Source of the DNA: Pagrus major
Lineage: Eukaryota; Chordata; Actinopteri; Spariformes; Sparidae
Assembly (NCBI RefSeq): GCF_040436345.1
Contig: NC_133232.1
Location: 27,062,315-27,126,314, forward strand
Direction: 5' to 3'
Length of the DNA: 64,000 bases
Of the stretch, positions 37,400 to 49,600 are shown in pieces. Position 1 is the first letter of the stretch. Each line of letters opens with the position of its first letter. The position numbers and the translations under genes are program-made. The notes under the pieces are model-generated. The model worked only from the letters and a program-made list of their open reading frames with translations, did no database searches and was not told where the DNA came from.

Positions 37400-40300
37400 G
37401 TCTATAAGAAGTCAAACAAATAATGTAAGTTTGAAGTTCTAATAAGAAAAGTCATGAATTATAAACATGCAACACAGAAATACACACACACATGCATGGG
37501 ATTAAGTAAATGAAATAGCCTCTGCAGCCCTTTGCCACTTGTGTAAATCTTAACTGAATAAATAAGTATTGTCAATAGCCATAGAAAAGTTAGATGTACC
37601 TGCAGTGTGAGCAGTGAGCTGCTGATGAGCTGAACGTCTGAGTGTCTCTGACCTCAGAATCTCTCGACTCAACGTGAAAGTGAACAAGAGTTTCTTTCAC
37701 AGACTGTTTTTTTTTCAAAAGAGGAATATGAATGGAGGCCAGCATCGGGCTCAAGGTAACCACTTCTCTCTGCGCTGGAGGTCTGACACACACACACACA
37801 CACACACAAACACAGGAACAAGTCAACCTCTCAGAGTCGACATAAAGACGGGCCTGTCTGGACTTAAAGTCTGTCAGTAAGTAAATATATTGCAGAGCTC
37901 GAGGTTTAAGCATAATTCTCGTGTTAGTGGAGTTTAAGTCTTGACAGCAATAGATTATACTTAAAATTAATGCACAAAATGTTTACACAAATGCATATTT
38001 TTTAGAAGAATTATAATGCGTTTTAATACTTTATGTGCAATCATTTTGTGTACAGCAACATTTCTGCCACTGGATGGGGTCCTAACCACAGTTTTAGCTG
38101 GTAGACAGTTCATGTGTTTTTACTTCAGACATTTAAAGTGTGACATTAATGTGGAAAATCAGTTTTTGTCAGTATGAATGTATTGGAAGCTGTCAATGAA
38201 TTAAAAAAAAAAAAAACACAGGGAGGAAGCAGGGCTGCTCAGAAATAGACTTTTACAAGTAAAGAAAATAATGTGAGCAGATCACGGTGCAGTAAATTGT
38301 GGACATTAAATCTGAAATAACGACAAAAACTAAACATATTAACTAAAACTGTGTTGTATTATTGTATTTATGTGATGCATCTAACTGGAGGAGACAATAT
38401 AACTCAGGTAGGAGAATCTAAAGCCTGGTTTTTGAGTCAAAAAAGGCTCGCTAAGACCTCAAAAATTTCAAAGCAGCTCCCAGGAGTATTAATTTAGGTT
38501 TTTTAACTTCTCAAGGTGCTGCATTAAAAGCTCACATCCTTTATGAGCAGGAGGCTCCCTGCCTGTGAACTTCTTTGTGTGATGTAATATTTACACTCTC
38601 GCTCTCACACGAAGATGACCACCTAAAAGCTGAAATGAGGATGAGAGTTGATGCACCGACCGAGCCAATAACTAAAAGTCCAACTGAACGAAAATCATTA
38701 ATGATTCAAACTCCTTCTATTTATGAACATAAGCACATTTAAGTATGTGTATATAAATGTGAGTATTCCTTCCTCTGCATGCATGAACTCGTCTTTGAGG
38801 ATGTTAACCTTTCTGTGATCACGCACTGCTGTCCACCCACACGACTCTGTTTATCTGTTTTTTTGTTTGTGTTTTTCAGACTGTTTGACTCTCTCTGCCT
38901 CTCCCTTACCCCCGTGTGCACTGCTGACCTTTTCCACAATACACTCCTAAGTGTGTGTGAGAGGTCTGACCTTTCTCTGACATCCGATAATAAAGGGAGT
39001 CGCCACCTGTACGGTGTCGCAGAGACAAATGGCAGGAGGACAACAGCGGAGGAGCCGTTTCAAGGGGACCAGGATGCACTTCAGTCGCTGCTTTTCTAAT
39101 TTCTCCCAACAAAATTGGCTAAAAACTTGTCACATGGGCACATATTTCTGAAAAGACCCCAAATGACAAGCACGAATGTGCACTTGTAGACACAGACAAG
39201 AAATTCAGATTCATAAATGCGTCCGCCCACATCGACACACACCTTTGGGTAGCTGTGGGACCCTTGTGCTCTCTGCCACGGCAAAGGCTTTGCGTCTTCC
39301 ACACATCAAAGCTAGCGAGTGAGACAAAACTAAAACTCCTCTGACCCCATTCTATCACACACACACACATGCACACACATGCACCCTGCTGGGACAGGCG
39401 AATATTTCAAATATTTAATTTAGAAACAGGGAAAAGGGAGCGAGGGGGATGTTTAACAAAATACAGGCTTGAAAATTTCGCACAGACTTTTGTCATCGAT
39501 GGAGATGAGAAGACAGCGCTTATCATCACTGTTTTAGCTTTTCGTTTCTTGTTGTGTTTCTGTCTGTTGTCTGCAATTATGTGTTCACTTGTTTGTTTTT
39601 TTTAAGTAGTAAAAGATGACAGGGGGGATGTGGAGGGAAAAGAGAGAAGAAGGAAAGAAGCAATAGTGACTCCACAGCATTTAAGTCCATTAGCTGAACA
39701 CTTCTCATTTATAAAAGATAGAGAATTAACAGCTCCCTCTGGTCTTCCCACTCTTCTCTATGCTTAGTCCGTCACAGCAGACATAAACATGAGGCACAGG
39801 TGGAAGTTATGACATTAAAAATGGCTGCATTCCATTAAGGTGAGCTACTTCTAGAGCTCTGTTATTGTGCACGCTGACTCACTGACATGGCTTACAGGGT
39901 TGCTTAATAGAATGGAGCCATCTTTAACATTAAAGGTCACACTTGGTCTTTTCCTGCTTTGACAAGTCAAGATGTTTTCAGTGAAAAGGGTTTATTAGGA
40001 GAGGGGTTGAGAGGGAGAAAATCTTTGACAAAAATCTTCAAGTTTTCTACTTTCTCTCTGATCGTTGGTGTTTTAACAAGTATAGTTTGAAGTCAAACAT
40101 CTGTGGTGCCTCTGAGAAGTGTTTGTCCTTTGTTGTTTAATCTGATGATTGAACGAATATGTGTTAAAAAGAAGTGAAGGCTCATATTAACGTCAGTGTT
40201 CCTGTCTGAAGTTTAGCCTGTGTCTCGGCAGTGAACAGTTTGCTGTTCTGCACTTTTTTGTGTGAGTTTGTGTGTTGTTTTCTCTCGTGTTTAACAGCGT

Positions 40301-42444
40301 GTGTTATCAAGCGTTTGCAACGGCCCCCCCCCCTCCCCAAAGGGGCAAAACAATGCTGATATCACAACACATGGAGAGAAAATGTATATTTATGGTGAAA
40401 CAGATTCAGAGACACGCAGCGTGAACAAACAACAAAGATGTTTGCATACTGCATGCAGATGTAAATACTAATGGGGTTATAATACAACAAACCAGTGAAT
40501 GTGATCCTTTTTCAGACAATTGTTGCAGCTCTTCATGTTTCATCCTGTCAACACAGCCTTTTTTACTGTCTCGAAACTGATCTGACAGTATTGTCTTGTT
40601 ACATGCGATATTTTGTCATACATGGCAAAACAAATCTGACACTTCAAGCCTGACTTCATTGTTAACAAACAATAAGCTGATTTTTGACATGTATTGATGT
40701 GTGATTTCCATGTCAGTTTAAACTTCTGCAAGCAGCATTTTGCGTGTCCTCTGCTTGGATATATTAAGCTCTAAAGCAAATAAAAAGAATAAGTTTGGAT
40801 CTGTTCACATTATTTCTCTTGTTTGATATTTTATTATATTTATATTATAATACATTTTCACATTAAGAGGATATCTATTATCCAAATATTTACTGGCCTG
40901 CCGCTTTAACTTCTGGGAACACCTGAGATGATACGCCAGTGAGTGAGGAAGGAAGTCGGGGAACATGACTAAATATGAAGTGACCAGATCTCTAAAAAAT
41001 GAAATTTGAATTTCTGCCTGAGTCACGTAAGATAGATTTTCATTGGCAGTGGTGATTCTTTAATAATGAAGACAACAACTCCCACGAGCCCACACTACTC
41101 CACAACGTCATCAAACTACGTCGTTGTTGCTATTGTTATCTTTTACCATCCACTCCGACCTCCTCCCCGTGACGCCAGCGTGGTTCATAAATATAGTGTT
41201 TCATTCAGTCTAAGAAAAGGCGGTGCATGGTGACCAGGTACACCAATCCTGTAGATTGTATTTCATGACAGATTCATGAACTGATGTGACACTATGTTGC
41301 ATATTGTACATTTAAATCTGTGACGTCGCTGGTGGTGATATCAGCACCTCGGACAGCTCTTTAGCTCAGCAAAAGTTGGTGCTCTCAACAAAACTTTTTT
41401 AGCTTTTAGTCCGCAGTTGGCTCAATATGGTTTCCTTGGTAAAAAAAGGGGATTAGTTTAATGTCACCGCCTCCTCACTGACTAGACGTGTGCCCAGTGA
41501 GAGCAAGTACGAGGATGAACTAGTTGGGATCAGAGGTTTCACTGAGCCCACTGTGGCTGTCGGCCCACCTACAGAAAAGACAGATATGGGATTCTGTACC
41601 AAATCACATCTAACAGCATAAATCTTCTCTGATGGAGCTCCAGACTTAGGAGACGCAGACATGTGGGGTATAAGAAGTAGCAGGAACTGGTCTAATACCA
41701 CTGGCAGAGGACTGCTTCTTAGATGATACGGCCCTGTTCCGTTGAGAGGAAGAGAGGGAGAAAAATGGAGCCAGGCGGTGAGAACATTTGCAGAAATGTG
41801 CAGTGTTCCCTATCGGATCCTATTTGGGATTATTTATGGACTGGAATAAATAGGTCATTTGATTATGAGCCAGGCTTTGCACAAAAAGGTGACAAATACA
41901 ACAAAATGCAGCTGATGAACCTCTTTGGAACATCGGGAAGTGGGAAATTGCAGCGTGACATACATCACTCTCATAAATGATGATGCACAGCTGTGGGAGA
42001 AGGAGGGTTGAGATCTGTGTCTGCTTCAGACATCAGGCCTGGTCAAGTCCAGCACTGAGAAGAAACAGTGAGATGAATTGTGTCTTTTTTCTTTGTAGCT
42101 ATGACCCCATGACCTGTCTTTGATTTAAACCTGCATTAATAGATTTCTGGCCCTTCAGAAAGTTGACATTACAAATGTTTTAGCAAAACATTGCTTATTT
42201 ACACAGCACATGAAAATTCATTTGGAGATGCGTCTCTGTCCACATGATGAATGTCCAATATATTCTCTCCTCTTGGTCTGTTTTTGTGTCACTACCTTTA
42301 TCTGCCTCTTTGTGCTGAGCAGAACACACAGTAGGTTTTTAGAACTTTTGAGCTGATAACAAATCCCTGGACTTGAGGGAAGTCGTGCAGAGTCGGGTGA
42401 CGATTCCCTGTGGTTTCATCACGAGAAAACCTTTTTACATCACA

Positions 42445-42545
42445 GGGTGGCTGTGGCTGAGGAGGCAGAGCAGCGGTCCACCAATCAGACTGTCATCGGT
42501 TCAACCCCCAGACCCTTGAGTCTACATGTTGAAGTGTCCTATTGT
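42445..42545 (+). repeat. tRNA-like SINE head
   Basis: GGCTGTGGCTGAGGAGGCAG (A-box-like), then CCACCAATCAGACTGTCATC and GGTTCAACCCCC (B-box-like), then CTACATGTTGAAGTGTCCTA. This is the layout of a very common fish repeat (from memory). Related to the fragment at 13428-13500. Confidence 0.65.
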
Positions 42546-42879
42546 ATTGTAAAGCACATTTTTTGCAACAATCCCTCAAATGTGATAATCAAAGACTTGA
42601 TAAAATGGCAGAAATATGCAATGAAGGGAGGATATTTTAGCGCATAACAATACATTTTATTGTCTTAAATGACATCTATGCACTGAAACAGTAAACTTCA
42701 ATATGAATTACCCTTAGCATCTTTTTCTGCATTACAATCTCTGAAAAAAAGTTTCTATATCGGCTCATATCAGACAACACATGCACCGATACAGATATGT
42801 GATGCCAGTAATATCGGCCAAGGCTCTAATAGACTGTCAATAAAAGATACAGTGTTGTTTGAGAACACCTAAACAAAGT

Positions 42880-42885
<6 letters not shown>

Positions 42886-42964
<79 letters not shown>

Positions 42965-42992
42965 TCACACACACACACACACACACACACAC
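42886..42992. repeat. Compound (CT)n(CA)n microsatellite
   Basis: About 28 CT units followed by about 25 CA units with one CT interruption, 107 bp in all. It lies about 0.7 kb upstream of the alpha7-like start codon. Confidence 0.97.
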
Positions 42993-43379
42993 TCTCTGTT
43001 ACGTCACACATATTATTAATGTAGGTGAACACAGCTTGGGAACAGGTGAGCGCAGGAGACAAACAACTCACTTTAAAGGGTTAGTAGAGCTTAATTAGGT
43101 TCAAAAGTCACCTGTTAAGGCATATAGAAGCCTAGGCTACAACTAAAAAGCTTTTAAAAATCGATTTAAACGGAAGTGTTGACAGGTTCAGGATTTAAAT
43201 AGGCTGCCACATCAATATTAAGCTATGCGCAATCAGGGAGGGAATAAAAACGGTCTTAATACCGTCAATACAATGCTCCAGGGTGACACCGAAGTGACAG
43301 TCTCTAACGTTACATAAACTTTCCTGTAGTTCATGTCATCATAGACCAGCTGTGAAGCCATTTTTCAGCCCTCTCCAGC

Positions 43380-43668
43380 TCGCAGGCGCGTCCCCGTGCT
43401 GCTCCGTGTGCGGGAATGTGTCCATGACGCAGCGTGAACGCGCCAGTCTCAACTCCACACTCATTCTGGTCCGTCACTAGTTTTTTTTTATTTTTTTTAT
43501 TATCTCACACACTCTTGTCTCCCTCCTCCTCCTCCTCCTCCTCCTGCTCCTGCTCGTCTCTCTCCAGTCTCATGTTCACACCACCGCCGAGCCGGAGCAG
43601 ATTCCCTGTCTAGCCGACACAGAGAGCCCGCTGCCGGGGGCCGGCGGAGTCCACTGAGCGGTGCCAGG
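43380..43668 (+). promoter_or_regulatory. GC-rich promoter and 5' UTR region of the alpha7-like gene
   Basis: CpG-dense sequence (CGCAGGCGCGTCC, GACGCAGCGTGAACGCGCC) with a T-run at about 43482-43499 and a CTC-repeat tract at about 43520-43545 leads into the ATG at 43669. No TATA box is seen. This is the base composition of a CpG-island promoter; the start site is not determinable. Confidence 0.5.
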
Positions 43669-46600
43669 ATGCGGTGCCACAAGTTTTGGGGACCGTGTTC
43701 GGTTGGATTTTATATTTGTGCCGCCATGCTTTTCAGAGGTAGGAAAGTCGCTCTTGAGGTCTGCGCTTACTTAAGTTTTTAGGCACTTTGTTTAGTGACT
43801 GAATGAGTCTGTTGAGACAAATTAAGACAATGAGAAATGGATGATTTTGACTGAAACACCCTTTAAATTTTTTAACAAAGGTCAAGCATGTGCTTTAGAT
43901 AACCTAGACTAGAATCTAGATTCTCAAAGGGACTAATGAGCTTAGAAAAAAATAAAAATTAAAGGCCAGAAATTAACCTGAATTTGCTATCTGCTAGTAA
44001 AATTGTCTTTATAGATTCACCAGATGTTTAATTGAATAACACTGGCTCCTGAATCTTTCAATGAAGTCATGTGAATTTAAAGAAAATCCTCCTTTCTTCT
44101 GCACCCTTGACTGTACTTCTCAACAGTTTGGATACACGGATTATGTACCTTTGTTAAAGGGTGATTTATGACACTAAGAGTTATTTTTAATCACTGTGTG
44201 CGTGCATGCATGCATGCATTTGTGTGTGTGTGTGTGTATGTGTGTGTGTTAATGTTCGCTCAGTCGTGTGCAATAGGATGTACATACATGACTCTAATTC
44301 TCTCCTAAGCCCCATCCCATCTCCATCACCATCAGCATCATCATCTGTAACATCTGGGTTGTTGACTTACCCTTTTGTGACACAGCGGCTTTGCTTAAGA
44401 TACGCTTTTGTTTATGTGTTTGCATACAATGTGTGTGTGTGTGTGTGTGTCCCATGTGTGAACATCAACCTTCCACCTTCAGCTGCTCTCACCTCTCCGG
44501 GTCCAGTCAGAGATCATCTCGTTGGGGAGTCGGGGCGAGGAATTACTTTAAAGACTGAAACAGAGATTGAAGGGAGGGATAAAGAGGTCGATTAAACGCT
44601 AACCCGTGACAGGGGACACGGACACTGTTGCTCTCTGTGAAGACACTGCAGAAGACACATATAGAGCTACACAAGTCATGTCATTTAGTGCTGAGTCTCA
44701 TTGGTTTCTTCTTGTTGTCTTTTTAAAGGATAAGTACACCCTAAAATGAAAATTCAGTCATTATCTACTCATCCGTATCCCGGTGAAAAGTCAGGTGAAG
44801 ATTCACAGTCTACAAAACATTTCTGGAGCTTCACAGCAAAACTGTGTTGTAGCATTCTCCTTAACCACTGAAGTTGATGGGGGCCTGTTTTGTAATGTTA
44901 AAAAACAAACAGAAAACAGCTCCTTACAGTAATCCAAGTCTCTGGAAGCCCCGAGATCCCAAATTGATTTGAAAAAAACGTTAGTGCATGGATTTGACCA
45001 CGTTTCGAGGGTGTAAATAACATCTTTTCAAATCAGTTTGGGATCTCTGGCTTTCTGGAGACTTGAATTACGTCAGACCTTCTTTCTTTTGGGGGGGGGG
45101 GATGTTTTTTAAAACAAGTCCCCATCTACTTCAGTTATTTAGGCGAATGCTGCCACGCTGTTTTGCTGTGAAGGGTGAATCATGACAGAATTTTCATTTT
45201 TGGGTGAACTTATCCTTCAGTTTAATTCTTTTTAAGTTAATTTCCTTTTGAAGAATTTGCCGCCAAAAACTATAGATAGATAGATAGTTAGATGTTTTCT
45301 ATGGATCTCTTCATAATTTAGTGTCATAGTGAGTCACGTTTGGCTCATGACTCTTTGGGCATGGGGATTAAAGACCCAGCTAGCCGTTTGTAGGCCTAGT
45401 ATGTTCACATTCACTATAGCGTTGATAAGCGGCTTTGGTCTGTCAAGGGAAACACAAGACAATGGTCAAAACAGGCGAGCTAGGACAATTTAGTTTCCTT
45501 GAAATAGCTTGATTTTGTGTCAACTTGGGCTCTACAAAGCTCTGAAACTAGACAATGGAGTGAATTAGACTTACATAAAATACATGTACCCTTCAATAAA
45601 TTTATTTTCCCGACCCCGACTCAGACGATCACAGACTGGTAAGAGTGAAGTTTCCTGGCACAGATGCTGTAATAATATCTGCATGATTTCAGTGCAACGC
45701 CTCATCTCCTCCAATATCTTCCTCTGTCTCTTTCATTTAGTCTCTTTCTCTCTCGCAGACTCTTCCAGTCTGCCTGCCTCTTATTTTTTCCATGCTCAGC
45801 AATACTTCCCACTTTGCCAGACTCTACGCTGTTTGATCATGAAGTTTATGTAAAATGGTCTTTCTTATGCCCTTGTTCAGCATTGCAGTCATGTGTTACG
45901 CTGGTGTATGTGCTGCTGTTCCTTCACTGACAATGCTAGAATGGTTACCTCAAAAGTTTAAACCTGTGGGACTGTAAACCAACATGTCAGACACTTCCTG
46001 CCAATGGTGCTTTCTTTAGTGTAAATTGTAGAAAGAAGACATGGTAGATTGTGTTCAGCATGGTGTAGAAGTATGGATGCTCTAGCCAAGCACTCAGTAT
46101 TGCACCATGGCGAAGGTCTTAGCCCCAGGATTAGGATTAAACGTCCAGTGGTTTTAGGGCTCTGAGCCCTCGACCATAGATTATAAATCTCTCCTATATG
46201 AATCCATCCATCCATTAACACACAACACCATACGCTCTGATCCCTTCTCACCACTGTAGGTTGTCACATGATGCTGGAAATGATGTGTTAATGGATGGGT
46301 CCACGGCTCATCAATTGCTTTAAGCATGACACACATGCGGTGGTAATGAGCATGTGTACATGCACATTTAAACCCACATACTTACAGAGAAGTGCACAAA
46401 GCAGCGCAGTGGTCGAAAGAAGTGAAAAATATTACTCGACAGCTACAGGAAGTGAAGAGGGATGAAATCACTTATGTAGAAGTGATCTTATTACTTTTAT
46501 CCCTGTGGTCTCCTTTACTGTTCCCCATCCCATCTGTCTCTGTTCCCTCTCCCTCCTGTCTGCTTGACGTCCCCTTTCCTCCTCATCATTACTGATTTTA

Positions 46601-49600
46601 TATATCAAGGACACGCTGCCCTTTTCATGCCTTTTTGTCAATTTTACTGATTGCTCTCTTCTGCCCTTTTTATACCAATGATATTGCCAACTAGAGTTGG
46701 ATTAAAGTCAAAGCAGCACAGAAAGAACAGCCAAAATTTAACTCTCGTTATATTAAAGGGCACAGAATCATTAAATAATGTGTTTAATGTTATGCTCTTG
46801 TGTTCTTACTTAACTTGTGCCTAAAATGTTACCAAGAACAAAGCGTAATTAGAAAGCTGTGTAACATAATTAAAGCTTTGTAGGCAGCATTTCCTCAGCA
46901 TCCTTAGGCAGTAATTCCATTATAACCTTTCAGCATACAGTAATTCAAACTTGTCTGGGAGAAAATTAGACTTAAGTACCTACTCTACTCTGAGACTTTG
47001 GTCAATAAAAGGTCATTTCAGAGAGAAAAAACTCCTGTTGGCTGTAGGAGCACGGGTTGCTAAGGTTAATATCAGGCTATGGTGCACTGCTAATGCTTGT
47101 GGGCAGGTAGTTAAGCAGTGACTTGACTGATAGTGTGTAGTTGTGAACAAATTGCAAGCTTTGATGCTTTTCTATCTCCATCATATAAATAGCCAATGGC
47201 ATTGTGATAATACCAATCACCACAGCACATTGGAAATGTCTGGTATGAGGGTTGTCCCTTTCCATATGGGGAGATTTCAACCACATCCCCTTGTAACTTC
47301 AATTTGAAATGAGATTGGACTCAAAACTAGTGCGTAGAGGCATGAGCCGTGCAGCTTTCACTTGTGTAAAGCTGAGAATGTTCGATTTCCTTTTCCGTGT
47401 TTTTCGAGGTCGGTGTGACAGTCTAATAATACGGTGCCCTCCTAGTGGAGAAATCAGGTCCTCTGCTGTCCCTTGCCCCTCGCTGCAGAAGCAGAGTGTT
47501 GCTGGGGCAGTCAAAAAGGATATCTGGACCATCCTCTCATCTTGCTGTTAGACACTGTCCCAGCCCCTGCTGAATCCTGGGGCACTCAGCCCCTGGGCAT
47601 GAAGTACTGGAGGGGTGTCTTTGAGAAGACAAGTCGCGGCGAGAGGGACTGGGTTCTTGGCAGGGCTCACAGAGTGCGGAGTGGCTCCCATGAGGCATGA
47701 TGTTTCACTGGGCAACTTCTTCTGTATGTGGGCCAGATCAAGGCCACGAAGATCTTTGCTATCTGGGCGTCGATAATTCTGCTCTCAGATTTATTGTTGG
47801 TGGTAGCTACGGTACTCAATATTGTGTATTGTACAAAAGGTCTTCGCTGGCAGAGAGGCATAATAATCGTCGGTATTTATTTATCTATAAAGCCCTCATT
47901 GGAAAGTTCCCACCATTCCTATCAATGATGCTGATTGGAGCTCACACAGGTGACTGGCTTATGTTTAAAGCCAGCTGAGTACGGTCTGAGTTTGGACAAC
48001 CTGTGGACAATTTAAAACCCTAGTTACAAACCTCCCTTCAACATCCTCGTAAATGAGGGCAACCTAAATGGTTCTTCAAGTTTAAATAAAGGTTTGAAAT
48101 GTAATGTCCTCTTACTCCTGTTTCCAAACTCCACATAACCCCATTTAATAGTGGATCCATGCTACGAGAACAAACCATAGTGTTGTAGCCATCTATTTGG
48201 CTATGCTGACTGGAAGAATTACTTCACATGGCTTTTCCTTGGGTGACGTATTGTAAATAATGCAACGTGAGTTATAGCTTGCGGCATGGCAGATAAGGAG
48301 CTTGTGCTGAAAAGGACTATCTTTAATGCATTATTGTGTTTTAATGGTGCTAATGGAGAAATTCAAAGGCAGTTTCAAGTCTAGCTATAGTCTCCTCTCT
48401 GCTCTTCCTTCACATTTACATTAATTTTTCTATCTCGTTTTTATGCCTCCTCTTATCACCTCCCCCTTTTTCTCTGACTCCCTCCCTTCTCTGTCTCTCT
48501 CTGTCTGGGTTTTTAAACAGGTTAGGCAATAAGCCACCTGGGTTAACATGTATGCTTAAAGCTGCTGAACATCTGGATACTTCACTGCTGACCTCCCCTG
48601 ACTCAATCCCCAACCAAATGATTAATAGTGAAATAATGAGGTGCTAGACCATGACTGAAGAAGTGTCCTTAAATCAAATAAGTGCACACTTGGTTAGTTT
48701 TAGAGGCAGAGTGGTGTCTAAGCTACGCAAATGTGTGAATGCATACACATGCACAGTGACAGTGGAGCCAAAATAAGAATCCTCACAGGTTTCATGTCTT
48801 TTGAAGGATGATTGTTTGTCATGTGTATGTGTGAGTACAAGACAATGGATGACACACACTGGACACACACTTTGTTGCAGATGCTATAACGTGTGGGTCC
48901 CATTATTTCTTCGCCTTGGGGTGTTAAATGACAGTTTTCAAGGTCTTGGCCTTAATCTAAAGGGGAGATGGATTTCCTCTGTTAGCGTGGACACCGATTT
49001 ACAGTCTTGAGAAAAGAGGTGTCACAATATACATTTGACAGCAGCTCATTGGCACACTAATGTGAGGTCGTCTACTTTATTCTAGAGCGGCTGCTGCTGG
49101 ACTACCATCTGTATCAAACTTGAAGTGAAATTTTATCTGCTGCTTTTTTGGTGAAACATCCTGTGGAATGATGACCAGCGGAAATTGACAACTTTTTAAC
49201 TTTCCCCTCCTCCTAGTGTTTCCCTGTGGTAAGAATGTTGGCTACCACTAGCAGCTTGGCTACTGTCCAAAAAACAAATGTAAGAATCCCAATTTGACCT
49301 AGAAAGTGGGCAGGTTTTGATACTTATTGATCAAGTAGAAAGGATGCCTGGTGAGGGGAAATTCATATCAAAGGGGGAACAGATTTTGATGCAACACTTG
49401 GAGCGCTCGCCAAGGTTTGAATGAGTTCTTAGCCTCCTCCACCAGCGGACTTCTTTTTCTTTGGCAGTGTAGAGTTTCCAGTTTTTCCAGTTCTTCCACC
49501 GTTATCTGGGGATAGAGACCGGGGAGGACACAAATCTATACACGGACAGCAAGCTAGCTTAGATAGTTCATTTGATTGCATAATATGAGGCAATATTGCA

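Larger units (their letters stand above)
37661..43379. other. Intergenic space between the secreted-protein gene and the alpha7-like gene
   Basis: A (CA)n run lies at 37786-37808. There is a C-run near 40323, a tRNA-like SINE at about 42445-42545 and a large compound microsatellite at 42886-42992. No coding exon is convincing. A balanced, non-repetitive stretch around 41730-42000 could be regulatory, but nothing specific identifies it. Confidence 0.6.

Noticed and set aside
49405-49575. Possible minus-strand terminal exon (acceptor-like CTCTATCCCCAG, short Lys-rich frame)
   Set aside because: Two frames are open for about 50 codons, but neither resembles a known protein and no upstream partner exon was found.
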